From positions 3,963,501 through 4,027,500 of the forward strand of contig NZ_CP053482.1 of assembly GCF_016772315.1 (NCBI RefSeq): a DNA stretch of 64,000 nt, written 5' to 3'. Below are positions 38,931 through 47,363 of the stretch, in pieces; positions within the stretch are counted from its first letter, which is position 1, and each line of letters opens with the position of its first letter. This DNA is from Thiothrix subterranea (GTDB lineage Bacteria; Pseudomonadota; Gammaproteobacteria; Thiotrichales; Thiotrichaceae). The notes beneath the pieces are model-generated. The model did not search any database, was not told the origin of the DNA, and saw only the letters and a list, made by a program, of their open reading frames with translations. A program made the translations under genes and the position numbers.

Positions 38931-40700
38931 TTATTTTTGTGGTAATTGTACCCGAATATTCAATTCACGCAATTGCTTAGCATTGACTTCAGCCGGTGCA
39001 TCCGTCAATGGGCAAGCGGCTGTTTGTGTTTTCGGGAATGCCATGACATCACGAATCGACTGACTGCCGGTCATGAGCATGATCAAACGATCCAAGCCAA
39101 ATGCCAAACCACCGTGTGGAGGGCAACCGTATCTCAATGCATTCAATAAGAAACCAAATTTCTCTTGTGCTTCTTCATCAGAAATCCCTAGTAACTTAAA
39201 TACAGACTTTTGCATTTCTATATTATGAATACGGACTGAACCACCACCGACTTCTGTACCATTCAATACCATGTCATAAGCGATAGACAATGCTTCTCCC
39301 GGATTTGCCAGCAATTCTTCCGGTGAGCCTTTTGGAGCAGTGAATGGGTGGTGCAAAGCGACCCAACGGTTGTCTTTGTCATCCCATTCAAACATGGGGA
39401 AATCGACAACCCACAACGCCGCCCAAGCGCCTTCAATTAAACCGCGATCATGCCCCAGTTTTACCCGCAATGCGCCCAAAGCATCGTTAACCACACGAGA
39501 TTTATCAGCACCAAAGAAGATTAAATCGCCGGTTTGTGCGCCAGTCCGTTCCATGATGCCGGTAACGGTTTCATCAGGCAGGAACTTGAGAATAGGCGAT
39601 TGCAAACCGTCACGCCCAGCAGCGGCGTCATTCACTTTGATATACGCCAAGCCTTTTGCGCCGTAACGCCCGACAAAAGTGGTGTAATCGTCAATTTCTT
39701 TACGCGACAAATCCCTGCCTTTAGGTAAACGCATGGCAACGACACGGCTGTTAGGGTCTTTTGCTGGGGCGGAGAAGACTTTGAATTCCACGCTTTCCAT
39801 CAAGTCACTGACTTCAATGAATTCCAGTGGAATCCGCATATCCGGTTTATCAGAACCAAAGCGATGCATGGCTTCGGAGTAGGGCATACGTGGCAGGGGA
39901 TTCGGTAGCTCTACACCCAAGGTTTCCTTGAAGGTTGCCCGCATCATCTCTTCCATCAAGCCCATGATGGCATTGTCATCCATGAAGGATGTTTCAATAT
40001 CCAACTGAGTGAATTCAGGCTGACGGTCAGCGCGTAAGTCTTCATCACGGAAACAACGCGCAAACTGGTAGTAACGATCCATCCCTGACATCATCAGCAA
40101 CTGTTTGAATAATTGCGGTGATTGAGGCAGAGCGAAGAATGAACCCGGATGGGTACGGCTAGGCACAAGGTAATCACGCGCCCCTTCAGGCGTTGCTTTG
40201 GTCAACATCGGAGTTTCGATGTCAAGGAAGCCATTATCTTCGAGGAAGCGCCGTAAGAACCCCGTGACTTTGGCACGAGTCTGCATCCGCTTTTGCATTT
40301 CAGGGCGGCGCAGGTCGATATAACGGTAAGTTAGGCGCGTTTCTTCATTAACATTGTCTTCGTCGAGCTGGAATGGTGGGGTTTCAGCCGCATTTAACAC
40401 ATTCAGCTCAAGACCTAGGATCTCAATTTGCCCACTACGCAAATTGGCATTTTCAGTGCCAGCCGGACGCTGACGGACTTTGCCAACGACTTGCAACACA
40501 TATTCATTACGCGCTCTTTCAGCAGTTTGGAAAACATCGGCTCTGTCAGGGTCGAATACAACTTGCACCAAGCCTTCACGGTCACGTAAGTCGATAAAAA
40601 TAACACCACCGTGATCACGGCGACGGTTGACCCATCCACATAAAGTTACTTGCTGATCTAGCAGGGCTTCATCCACCTGCCCACAATAATGGCTACGCAT
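38931..40700 (-). CDS. aspS: aspartyl-tRNA synthetase
   Basis: A 589-residue class IIb synthetase. N-terminal anticodon-binding OB-fold: [20 protein letters not shown]. Class II motif 2 is in [20 protein letters not shown] and motif 3 in [13 protein letters not shown]. The bacterial GAD insertion lies between (residues ~300-420). Length matches bacterial AspRS. Whether it also charges tRNA-Asn cannot be judged here; gatCAB is not in the window. Confidence 0.97.
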   Translation of the reverse strand: MRSHYCGQVDEALLDQQVTLCGWVNRRRDHGGVIFIDLRDREGLVQVVFDPDRADVFQTAERARNEYVLQVVGKVRQRPAGTENANLRSGQIEILGLELNVLNAAETPPFQLDEDNVNEETRLTYRYIDLRRPEMQKRMQTRAKVTGFLRRFLEDNGFLDIETPMLTKATPEGARDYLVPSRTHPGSFFALPQSPQLFKQLLMMSGMDRYYQFARCFRDEDLRADRQPEFTQLDIETSFMDDNAIMGLMEEMMRATFKETLGVELPNPLPRMPYSEAMHRFGSDKPDMRIPLEFIEVSDLMESVEFKVFSAPAKDPNSRVVAMRLPKGRDLSRKEIDDYTTFVGRYGAKGLAYIKVNDAAAGRDGLQSPILKFLPDETVTGIMERTGAQTGDLIFFGADKSRVVNDALGALRVKLGHDRGLIEGAWAALWVVDFPMFEWDDKDNRWVALHHPFTAPKGSPEELLANPGEALSIAYDMVLNGTEVGGGSVRIHNIEMQKSVFKLLGISDEEAQEKFGFLLNALRYGCPPHGGLAFGLDRLIMLMTGSQSIRDVMAFPKTQTAACPLTDAPAEVNAKQLRELNIRVQLPQK

Positions 40701-40829
40701 TGCTTATTCCTGTTGGTTTCAATCTGCCCCGATTTGTTATTTAAACCGGGAACATGCAGTGTAAAGGCGGGAATGTTAAGCCCTGACAGCCTTATACGCA
40801 AGCGAGATACAGGAAAGCGGGGTAGGTTG

Positions 40830-41393
40830 TTACAATGTGGAAAGCGTTGTTCCTACCGAGTAGACATTCGTTTCTAAATCGCCGCCGACGTATTCATATT
40901 CCCCACGCAATTGCCAATGATCATTCAATTTATAGCCCCCACCGACACCTAGCAATATGTCAGTACCATTCATGCCTGCAACGGGAATACCTGATTCATT
41001 AGCCTCGACATCCCATGCCATGAAGCCGACTCGACCTGAAAGTGACTTCTTATTATCAATGGGGTAAGAACCCACCGTCGATAATGCCAAACCAGAACCA
41101 TTAACCGTTGATTTCCCGCCAGTTGTGGTACTGTTTCCGTCATTGCTGAACAGATCGTAGTACCCACCTTCAACCGCAAAGTTATCATTGAATTTGTAGC
41201 CAGTCGCTAATTTGTAGCCGCCACTGTCACAAGCTACGCCTTGATAATTGCATTCAGCATCAGATTTAAGCAGGCTAAAACCCGCATAAAATTGACCGGG
41301 TGTTGTTTCAGTAGGCGCAAATATGTCTTCAGCAACAGTAACTGCGGGGGCAATACTGAAGCTGATCAGACACATCAAGTAAGCAAGTTTCAT
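40830..41393 (-). CDS. outer membrane beta-barrel protein (OmpA/OmpW-like size)
   Basis: About 187 residues from the ATG at 41393, where the signal peptide MKLAYLMCLISFSIAPAVTVA starts; the longer frame upstream is unlikely. The mature protein alternates short aromatic/Gly strands: FYAGFSLLKS, GYKLATGYKFNDNFAVEGGY, WQLRGEYEYVGGDLE, and ends in STL, consistent with an eight-stranded barrel. It is a paralogue of the next gene upstream (same ends NVYSVGTTLSTL and NLYSVGATFSTF). Role unknown. Confidence 0.75.
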   Translation of the reverse strand: MKLAYLMCLISFSIAPAVTVAEDIFAPTETTPGQFYAGFSLLKSDAECNYQGVACDSGGYKLATGYKFNDNFAVEGGYYDLFSNDGNSTTTGGKSTVNGSGLALSTVGSYPIDNKKSLSGRVGFMAWDVEANESGIPVAGMNGTDILLGVGGGYKLNDHWQLRGEYEYVGGDLETNVYSVGTTLSTL

Positions 41394-41411
41394 GGGGGTT
41401 TCCTTTACAAA

Positions 41412-41438
41412 AGCCCCTTTCTTGAACGAGAAGGGGCT
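41412..41438 (-). terminator. rho-independent terminator after the 41452-42117 gene
   Basis: AGCCCCTTTCT/AGAAGGGGCT stem with a small loop; on the minus strand it is followed by TTTTGT. It separates the two outer-membrane genes. Confidence 0.65.
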
Positions 41439-41451
41439 GATTATCAATAGA

Positions 41452-42117
41452 TTAAAACGTCGAGAAGGTCGCGCCAACAGAGTAAAGGTTGTTGTTTAAA
41501 CCATTGAAATGCTCAAGTTCACCTCGCACCCCCCAGTTGTCATCAATTTTATACTCAGCACCAGCACCCAAAGACAAATCAACACCGTCAGTTGTCGTTT
41601 TTTGAGTAATAGTGGTTGCACTTGGGCCAAAATTTTCAATAGTAGCGGCGCTTTCTTTTTCCCACATCATTAAACCGGCTTTACCGAACACGCTAACCTC
41701 CTCCGTGACTGGCGTACTGGCTACACCGGCTACATTGAAGCCTGTTGCTTGTGAGGTAAGACTAGCGGGATTGGCAATCTTGTTGAGACCCAGAACAGCA
41801 GGTATAGCACCATCAGCAGCAGCTTCGCCGAAATCAACGTAAGCGCCCTCAACCGCTAAATTGGGGGCAATTTGATAGCCGCCAAAAACTTTCCAAGCGC
41901 TAGGAGTAGGGCATTCAACGTCATTTAGCAGTGCGCCCACTTGATCTTTAAGAGCGTCGCAGGAACCATCGCTGGATTGACCAATACTCGCACCACCATA
42001 AATAGCGCCAGTACTATCTTCATCAGAAGAGTCGCCACCGAACAAGGAACCGCCAGCAAACACAGGAGAACTGCAAAAAGCAGCGATAGCCGCTGCTATT
42101 AGAATGGATTTATTCAT
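41452..42117 (-). CDS. outer membrane beta-barrel protein
   Basis: A 221-residue protein with a signal peptide (ILIAAAIAAFCSSPVFA) and an acidic Gly/Ser segment after it (GGDSSDEDSTG). The strands resemble the neighbouring gene: GAIYGGASIGQ, WKVFGGYQIAPNLAVEGAY, YKIDDNWGVRGELEHF, ending in STF with a terminal Phe as in outer-membrane barrels. Tandem paralogue of the 40830-41393 gene. A stand-alone promoter is likely because a terminator follows it. Confidence 0.75.
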   Translation of the reverse strand: MNKSILIAAAIAAFCSSPVFAGGSLFGGDSSDEDSTGAIYGGASIGQSSDGSCDALKDQVGALLNDVECPTPSAWKVFGGYQIAPNLAVEGAYVDFGEAAADGAIPAVLGLNKIANPASLTSQATGFNVAGVASTPVTEEVSVFGKAGLMMWEKESAATIENFGPSATTITQKTTTDGVDLSLGAGAEYKIDDNWGVRGELEHFNGLNNNLYSVGATFSTF

Positions 42118-42269
42118 AATGCTTGTACCTTTTATTGTTGTAATTAAGCAATCACGAGCATTTTATTCTGGTCGATAGGTAAGAAGCAATGAGCGCTATG
42201 GTGTTTCCGATGAGTGGCTTTAAGCGAGATTCCCTTCACTCTGTAAGCGAGTGAAGGGGGTAAAATAGC

Positions 42270-42527
42270 CTATTTACAGGCAGGGCAAGCGCCTGTTCCA
42301 CAAGCCGCTGAGGGTGCATCGTTGCTGGCTAGATTCTTTTTATTACCGCTTTTAAAGTCCGTCTCATACCAACCACCGCCGCCAAGCCGAAAAGCTGCCG
42401 CCGTTACGGTTTTTGCGAGTGTGGATGCATGGCAAACAGGGCAGTCGGTCAGCGGCGCATCTGACATTTTTTGCAGGGCTTCCATTTCGTGGCCACAAGC
42501 ACTGCATTGATAAGCATAAATAGGCAT
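42270..42527 (-). CDS. FmdB-type zinc ribbon protein
   Basis: An 85-residue protein from the ATG at 42527 (GGAG 7 bases upstream). The N-terminal zinc ribbon is MPIYAYQCSACGHEMEALQK with the second Cys pair in DCPVCHAS. The C-terminus has an extra CGTGACPAC motif. FmdB-like small regulators are often found near aspS in gammaproteobacteria, as here. Function unproven. Confidence 0.85.
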   Translation of the reverse strand: MPIYAYQCSACGHEMEALQKMSDAPLTDCPVCHASTLAKTVTAAAFRLGGGGWYETDFKSGNKKNLASNDAPSAACGTGACPACK

Positions 42528-42640
42528 ATTGAGACTCCAGTCCGTGTATATTAGCAGGCTATGATAATAGGGGCGTACTTGCATGAATTCAATGAATCAA
42601 GCTACATTCTCACGTCATGAGGTCAAAGGAATGAGAAAAC

Positions 42641-43480
42641 ATGCGTAATGTATTGATTACCGGGTGTTCTAGCGGCATTGGTTACTGTGTGGCAAAAGGT
42701 TTGCGTGAACGGGGTTATCAAGTCTTTGCTTCTGCACGCAAATTGGAAGATGTTGAGCGCTTGGAAGCAGAGGGATTTAAAACCTTGCAACTGGATCTTG
42801 CTGACCCTGAAAGCGTGCAGGATGCGGTATATGAGCTCATGTTGCGTACCAACAGCGAATTGTACGCTGTGTTTCATAATGGCGCTTACGGGCAAGCAGG
42901 AGCTTTGGAAGACTTATCCCGTGGGGCGATGGAACAACAGTTTGCTACCAATGTTTTCGGTTGGCATCAATTGACGACAATGGTTTTGCCACTGTTACGC
43001 CAACGCAATGAAGGCCGGATTATCTACAACAGTTCGTTGTTAGGTTACGTCGCCTTACCGTTTCGCGGCGCATACAATGCGAGTAAATACGCGATAGAAG
43101 GTATGGCAGACACCTTGCGCTTGGAACTTGCAGATACCGACATTAAAGTGTGTTTGATTGAACCCGGCCCGATTGAGAGCCGTTTCAGGGCTAATGCTTT
43201 GCAGTCGCTGAAAGCGCATGTCAGTATTGATCAAAGCGTGCATCGTGCCAAATATCAAGGCGCAATTCGTCGCTTGGAAAAGGAAGGGCCAGTAGCACCA
43301 TTTACTTTGCCACCGGCAGCGGTGTTGGCGAAAGTGATTCATGCTTTGGAAAGCCCGAATCCTAAAGCACGTTACCTAGTTACAGTACCGGCGCACCTTT
43401 TTTGGGTTTTACGGCGGATACTGCCGACACGTTGGTTAGATAGTATTTTATTACGCATTTCTAGCAAGGAAAATCAATAG
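42641..43480 (+). CDS. short-chain dehydrogenase/reductase
   Basis: A 279-residue classical SDR. Cofactor motif TGCSSGIGYCVAKGL, the NAG-like FHNGAYGQAG, catalytic Ser in YNSSLLGYV, and the YxxxK motif in YNASKYAIEGM. The lack of an acidic residue after the second strand and the presence of Arg (ASARKLED) suggests NADP. The C-terminal extension (WVLRRILPTRWLDSILLRIS) may be membrane-associated. Substrate unknown. Confidence 0.85.
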   Translation: MRNVLITGCSSGIGYCVAKGLRERGYQVFASARKLEDVERLEAEGFKTLQLDLADPESVQDAVYELMLRTNSELYAVFHNGAYGQAGALEDLSRGAMEQQFATNVFGWHQLTTMVLPLLRQRNEGRIIYNSSLLGYVALPFRGAYNASKYAIEGMADTLRLELADTDIKVCLIEPGPIESRFRANALQSLKAHVSIDQSVHRAKYQGAIRRLEKEGPVAPFTLPPAAVLAKVIHALESPNPKARYLVTVPAHLFWVLRRILPTRWLDSILLRISSKENQ

Positions 43481-43492
43481 GTTGCGAATATT

Positions 43493-43912
43493 ATGAATGA
43501 AACATTAGAGTATTTGTTTTTCACCCAAGACATTGCCGATCAATTTATTGCGGCGTTACACGAGCATGATTTGCATTTTGAACGCGAAATCGAGTCAGTG
43601 CAGGGTGCTATTGTTTTGAAAATCGCCGAAGGGGTGGACGATGATCTATGGGACACGCTAGACGATTTGTATGATGAACTTAGCGAAGCGGATCAAGCTC
43701 TGGTAGAGGCAGGTCTTGAACATGAAGACAATAAAAGTACCGCTGGCATTTACTTGCAACTAGCAGGAGGGCATCAAACGATTGCGCAAGTCGACCCTGA
43801 TGTCATGAGTCGGATGCTAACGGTCATTACCACTGAAGAAATGAATACCTTTGTGGATACGATTGTACGCAGTGTTGAAACACCGGATGATTCACCTATC
43901 TGCAAACGGTGA
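43493..43912 (+). CDS. conserved small acidic protein, function unknown
   Basis: A 139-residue protein, strongly acidic with many Asp/Glu in DDDLWDTLDDLYDELSEADQ. It starts 12 bp after the SDR gene and is probably cotranscribed. No domain recognised. It is the last host gene before the prophage. Confidence 0.7.
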   Translation: MNETLEYLFFTQDIADQFIAALHEHDLHFEREIESVQGAIVLKIAEGVDDDLWDTLDDLYDELSEADQALVEAGLEHEDNKSTAGIYLQLAGGHQTIAQVDPDVMSRMLTVITTEEMNTFVDTIVRSVETPDDSPICKR

Positions 43913-43921
43913 GATAGAATT

Positions 43922-43949
43922 GTAGAGATGCAAGATTTTGCGTCTCTAC
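43922..43949. repeat. palindromic repeat, copy 2 (28 bp, two mismatches)
   Basis: Left half GTAGAGATGCAAGA, right half TTTTGCGTCTCTAC. The right half is identical to that of the perfect 28-bp palindrome inside pabB at 57452-57479. It lies between the last host gene and the left prophage junction. Confidence 0.8.
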
Positions 43950-43968
43950 GGTATGGTGTTATGTACGG

Positions 43969-44379
43969 CTACCCTCTTACGCTATTTCGCATAATACATA
44001 ATATAGTTTTATCATTAATCCCTGATTTTATTGATAAATCAGAATTCGCCGGTGCGGATAATCCCGCTATTTCTAGTGTAATTGTTCCGGCTAGGATAAA
44101 AGGGCTTAGGGCTACCCCGTACCGCTTCGCGTAATTCATCCAGAACCGTTGTTTCTCTGGATCAACCTCACTCTCTGCCCTCACTGCTGATATGACCGCT
44201 TGCGGCTCTACGTTCAGAATTTCCGCTAATCTGAAGCATGTTTCCACGTCTGGCTTTCTCGAACCTGTCCTGTAGTTCGCTATTTTTCCAGTTCCGCAAT
44301 TTATTGCCTTAGCTAGATCGGAATCTCTGGAAATGCCAAGTTTTTCCTTGGCTTTATCAAGAAAATCTATTGTTTTCAC
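43969..44379 (-). CDS. phage repressor-like helix-turn-helix protein
   Basis: About 136 residues from the GTG at 44379, preceded by AAGG at good spacing; a longer frame from GTG 44400 would put the start inside an operator. The N-terminal helix-turn-helix is FLDKAKEKLGISRDSDLAKA...GTGKIANYRTG. The C-terminal part has a hydrophobic helix (LSPFILAGTITLEIAG). It resembles repressors of vibrio-type filamentous phages (DUF3693-like). It is divergent from the early operon with two identical operators between. The last codons span attL, so the C-terminus depends on whether the phage is integrated. Confidence 0.75.
   Translation of the reverse strand: MKTIDFLDKAKEKLGISRDSDLAKAINCGTGKIANYRTGSRKPDVETCFRLAEILNVEPQAVISAVRAESEVDPEKQRFWMNYAKRYGVALSPFILAGTITLEIAGLSAPANSDLSIKSGINDKTILCIMRNSVRG
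43984..44011 (+). other. attL: dif-like XerCD site (left prophage end)
   Basis: Arms: ATTTCGCATAA (XerC), core TACATA, ATATAGTTTTA (XerD side, degenerate). The XerC arm and core match dif; the right arm is poor, as expected if it comes from the phage attP. It lies inside the last codons of the repressor gene. Confidence 0.8.
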
Positions 44380-44395
44380 GTCAAACCTTGACTTA

Positions 44396-44439
44396 CTCAC
44401 ACCTGTGAGTTATTTCTATTGCAAGCTCACACCTGTGAG
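44396..44439. promoter_or_regulatory. two identical 14-bp operators CTCACACCTGTGAG
   Basis: Copies at 44396-44409 and 44426-44439, 30 bp apart start to start (about three helical turns). Each is a dyad (CTCACA/TGTGAG). They lie just upstream of the repressor start and before the early genes, the expected place for autoregulation and for control of the divergent early promoter. Confidence 0.8.
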
Positions 44440-44446
44440 CTTAAGT

Positions 44447-44498
44447 CCCCCCCATTGGCAGGGTTGCAACCCTGCCATACATAAGGGGGTTTTTAAAA
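44447..44498 (+). terminator. strong hairpin with T-tract in the early leader
   Basis: A perfect 22-bp palindrome at 44456-44477 (half TGGCAGGGTTG) is framed by CCCCCCC (44447-44453) and GGGGG (44485-44489), followed by TTTTTAAAA. It fits a rho-independent terminator or attenuator between the operators and the first early gene. As a single-stranded phage genome hairpin it could instead be part of the packaging signal or origin. Confidence 0.6.
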
Positions 44499-44529
44499 GC
44501 ATAGTTGATAGTCGGGGGACTAGTAGACC

Positions 44530-44994
44530 ATGAACACAAACAATACACCGAAAGAGCTGAATAGTGAATTTTCGCTACTGCTCCGCTGTTTAGGCCGTTA
44601 CGTTATGAGAACGTACCCCAACAAGTACAAACGGCAAGAATTCTATGATCGTTACGCAAAACGCCACGGCGCTGAAAAGCTCGCTGTTCTGCTCGATATG
44701 ATCAACACCGAATACAGCCATTTCCTAAACTGGTCGCGCTCGTTTTCGCTGTCATCGTCATACGTTAACCTACTCAAGTATTTTGACCAAACACCTCCAA
44801 ATACACCCTTTAACGGTCAACAAGACTCCCTCGCGTCACTGGTTAATGCCCCAAGCCCAAGCGCTGACAGCGTACTTTATTTGCCTTGGTGGTCTGAACT
44901 GCCAAACCTCGCACCTGATGCCAAACCCGCAAACGACCAAATCGCCGCAGCTTTTGACCTCACAGAGAAGCTCTGGAAGGCAGGCAAGCTATGA
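44530..44994 (+). CDS. phage early protein, unknown function
   Basis: A 154-residue protein, first gene of the early operon. The N-terminal half is basic and helical (MRTYPNKYKRQEFYDRYAKR), the C-terminal half is Pro/Ser-rich. No family recognised. Its stop overlaps the next start (ATGA at 44991-44994). Confidence 0.65.
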   Translation: MNTNNTPKELNSEFSLLLRCLGRYVMRTYPNKYKRQEFYDRYAKRHGAEKLAVLLDMINTEYSHFLNWSRSFSLSSSYVNLLKYFDQTPPNTPFNGQQDSLASLVNAPSPSADSVLYLPWWSELPNLAPDAKPANDQIAAAFDLTEKLWKAGKL

Positions 44995-45173
44995 GCGACC
45001 TAATAACCATTTGCGTATGGCCTGACGGCTCTTGGTGCTTTGATTACGATCTTGATAACGCTTTCGGCTATGCAAAATCAGACGATTATCACTGTTATGA
45101 CATACCGGCTCACTTGGACGAATCTCAAATACAGGATTTTGTTAACGCTCAAATGGCGGGGTATGCATCATGA
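44991..45173 (+). CDS. small phage protein (60 aa)
   Basis: An acidic 60-residue protein rich in aromatic residues (VWPDGSWCFDYDLDNAFGYA). Overlaps both neighbours by ATGA. No homology recognised; existence is supported by the tight coupling. Confidence 0.65.
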   Translation: MSDLITICVWPDGSWCFDYDLDNAFGYAKSDDYHCYDIPAHLDESQIQDFVNAQMAGYAS

Positions 45174-45484
45174 ACGTTTCACCCCTATTTATCTTCATCC
45201 TCGGTGTCCTCATGGGTTTCTTGCTGGCGCTCTATGTCATTAACACGGCAAAGACCGAACCCCAAGCCGCAAACACTCAAACAATCGACGAATTGCTACG
45301 GGTCCAAGTCGCCTACCAACAAAGTCAGAACATGATGCGTTCGCTACAACTGGAACAGGCCAGACAAGAGGCCGAACTCCGCGCTATTGAACAAGAGCGC
45401 TCTAAGCTCCTCGCCACCACTCACCGTTTAAATCATGCAGATATGCGCTTGTACCTGGAACAAATAACGCGGGGTGAATCATGA
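45170..45484 (+). CDS. phage membrane protein with coiled coil
   Basis: 104 residues: one N-terminal transmembrane helix (LFIFILGVLMGFLLALYVI) and a C-terminal coiled-coil region (LQLEQARQEAELRAIEQERS). ATGA overlaps on both sides. Function unknown. Confidence 0.7.
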   Translation: MNVSPLFIFILGVLMGFLLALYVINTAKTEPQAANTQTIDELLRVQVAYQQSQNMMRSLQLEQARQEAELRAIEQERSKLLATTHRLNHADMRLYLEQITRGES

Positions 45485-45600
45485 TGGCTGATGTAATTGG
45501 TGCGTTTGTCGTCGGCCTTATCGTTGGCGCTCTCATCGCTGCTGACCACTATGCAGAGATTTACCAAAAAAAGGGCAGGGGGTCTAACAATGCTGATTGA
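45481..45600 (+). CDS. 39-residue phage membrane peptide
   Basis: Starts ATGATGGCTGATG at 45481, overlapping the upstream stop; stops at 45598-45600 within the start region of rep. Sequence has one hydrophobic helix (VIGAFVVGLIVGALIAA) and a charged tail (QKKGRG). Supported by coupling at both ends; function unknown. Confidence 0.55.
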   Translation: MMADVIGAFVVGLIVGALIAADHYAEIYQKKGRGSNNAD

Positions 45601-46672
45601 TTGGCTCTCCCTTAAAATCTCGTTGGAGTATTTCGATGTTGAACAAGTCAGACACTGGCAAGCCCAACAAGACAAAATCGTTAAAATTTCCCGTGACGGC
45701 GTACACATCTGGGAAACCTGCGCATGGGATAGCGTCCGTTCTGACTCCCATCAGCTTGCCTTCCAAATCACCGCGAATCACATCCGCATACAGGGTTCTC
45801 CCGCTCGTATCATTGGCGACGGTGATAACGTTTTCTCTGCTGGCGCTGCTGCTGCCCTTGATTTGGTGGGTTGCCAGTCTCTTATGGTCAGGTTTATTGC
45901 CCAGCATACGGGCGTTGATTTACCAGTAAATCCAAAATTATGGGATGTAACCCGCGTTGACGTCACAGAAAACCTGTTTCTAGGCTCTCTCGCTGCCGTC
46001 CGTCAAGCGCTCTCCATCCTTAGAGATTGCGAAGGCGGGCGTTATCGTGTTTCCCAACAAGCGGGCGACTCTGTGTATTGGTCGCACCGTTCGCGCCTAC
46101 GCTCTGGCAAAGCCTACGCAAAAGGCGCTGAACTCATCCACAAGATGAAACAAGCAAGCACGCAAAAGCTAACCCCATTAGCGCGTGAATACTCACTTTA
46201 TGAAATTCAGATGGCAAGCGGACTACTCCGCCTTGAACTTAAATTAGGCGCTCAATACTGGCGTGAGCGCTCTAGCCAAAAATGGCATTTAACACAGCCA
46301 GATGACCTTAAACACGAATGGGAAAGCTATTTTTCCCGAATGATCGGAGGTGCAGAAATCATGCATGATCAAGACATATATAGCCGCCTTTTAAAAGTCG
46401 TCGATATTGACGATAAAGGCAAGCCCCGCGAATCACAAGCGAAAGCCGCTTTTTCTCTGTGGTGTCTCATTAAATCGGAGGGTTGGGAAAAATCCAAAGC
46501 GATAACCACTAAAACAACGTGGTATCGAAACATTAAACATTTGCGTAACGCTGGCTTATCCGATGCCGATATATCAAAAGGCAATATCGTACAGCTACGC
46601 CAAAAAGTCTTACAAGCCGTCCCCGTTACATCATGGGAACAATTGCATAACGTTTACCAATTAGCAGCATAA
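45590..46672 (+). CDS. phage replication initiation protein (gpII/X family)
   Basis: About 360 residues from the ATG at 45590, preceded by AGGGGG at 7 bases; the open frame upstream overlaps the previous gene and is not used. The family motif DVTRVDVTENLFLGS is present, as in CRI/gpII-type rolling-circle initiators, and the C-terminal domain (SKAITTKTTWYRNIKHLRNA) fits the X-type C-terminus. gpII nicks the plus-strand origin. The nick site itself is not located with confidence. Confidence 0.85.
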   Translation: MLIDWLSLKISLEYFDVEQVRHWQAQQDKIVKISRDGVHIWETCAWDSVRSDSHQLAFQITANHIRIQGSPARIIGDGDNVFSAGAAAALDLVGCQSLMVRFIAQHTGVDLPVNPKLWDVTRVDVTENLFLGSLAAVRQALSILRDCEGGRYRVSQQAGDSVYWSHRSRLRSGKAYAKGAELIHKMKQASTQKLTPLAREYSLYEIQMASGLLRLELKLGAQYWRERSSQKWHLTQPDDLKHEWESYFSRMIGGAEIMHDQDIYSRLLKVVDIDDKGKPRESQAKAAFSLWCLIKSEGWEKSKAITTKTTWYRNIKHLRNAGLSDADISKGNIVQLRQKVLQAVPVTSWEQLHNVYQLAA

Positions 46673-46685
46673 AGGAGTTTAAAAC

Positions 46686-47054
46686 ATGGATATTAACCAA
46701 TTAAAAGCAGGCATTCCCGACCTATTAATGCAAGGTCTACTCTTTGAAGTAAAGGAAGGCATGTCTAACGCTAAAGAACCTCAAAAAGTGTTAACGGTCA
46801 ACCTGTTACAAACTCAACACAAGTTGCGCAATGGTGAGGAGTTCACGGGCATTGAAACCCGTCTGTTGGGTGTTCGTGATGAATCCACCTTCGGCGCGTT
46901 TATCGCGTTGCAAGGTCAATTCGTTTCCATTCCGGTCGGTATGATGGTTCGAGAGGGTAGCGCCATTTTTTGGGTTCCCAAGGGCATGACACCCAAGCTC
47001 GTTAACCCTGTTACTCAACCTATGCCCGCGTCTTCGGCGCTACCTAAGCAATAA
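46686..47054 (+). CDS. single-stranded DNA-binding protein (gpV-like)
   Basis: A 122-residue protein 13 bp after rep, with AAAGGAG before it. Position and size match gpV, which coats phage ssDNA and switches synthesis towards packaging. The sequence is beta-rich (QKVLTVNLLQTQHKL, FGAFIALQGQFVSIPVGM) with a flexible Pro/Ala tail. Assignment is by position more than by motif. Confidence 0.7.
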   Translation: MDINQLKAGIPDLLMQGLLFEVKEGMSNAKEPQKVLTVNLLQTQHKLRNGEEFTGIETRLLGVRDESTFGAFIALQGQFVSIPVGMMVREGSAIFWVPKGMTPKLVNPVTQPMPASSALPKQ

Positions 47055-47066
47055 GGATTAGACCAG

Positions 47067-47219
47067 ATGGATATATTAACCTGTACCGTTCCTGCTAACT
47101 GTCAATCATTCGTTGATGGCTTCAACGGTATGGTTTCCATCTTGTCCCAACTCTTTCCGGCAATGCTCGTGATAATAGCGGCGGTTAAAATCACCCGCTT
47201 TGCCGGTGAGGATGGCTAA
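47067..47219 (+). CDS. 50-residue minor coat/membrane protein (gVII position)
   Basis: Sequence starts MDILTCTVPANCQSFVDGF, with one membrane helix (ILSQLFPAMLVIIAAV) and a charged end (KITRFAGEDG). Two Cys residues at 6 and 12. GGATTAGACCAG upstream. The stop is followed directly by the next ATG. Position between gV and gVIII corresponds to gVII of f1. Confidence 0.7.
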   Translation: MDILTCTVPANCQSFVDGFNGMVSILSQLFPAMLVIIAAVKITRFAGEDG

Positions 47220-47360
47220 ATGGAAGAACTCATTAGCCAACTGAACCAAGCGCTATATGGTCTTTCCGGCTCTCTTGCCGCGTTTGATTATATGCTCGGT
47301 GCTCTTACCGCTCTCTTCATCGTGGGCGGTTTTATGTTAATCATTCTATACGAGGTATAA
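47220..47360 (+). CDS. 46-residue minor coat/membrane protein (gIX position)
   Basis: Sequence starts MEELISQLNQALYGLSGSL, with a membrane helix MLGALTALFIVGGFMLIIL near the C-terminus. It begins with the base after the previous stop. Position corresponds to gIX of f1. Confidence 0.7.
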   Translation: MEELISQLNQALYGLSGSLAAFDYMLGALTALFIVGGFMLIILYEV

Positions 47361-47363
47361 ACC

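Noticed and set aside
38907-38935. Possible attachment repeat for the integrase at the right edge of the accessory patch
   Set aside because: Only short AT-rich words such as AATAGTAC are shared with the left side; not enough to call att sites.
41394-41477. N-terminal extension of the 40830 outer-membrane protein
   Set aside because: The extension precedes a clear signal peptide and overlaps the terminator and 3' end of the neighbouring gene.
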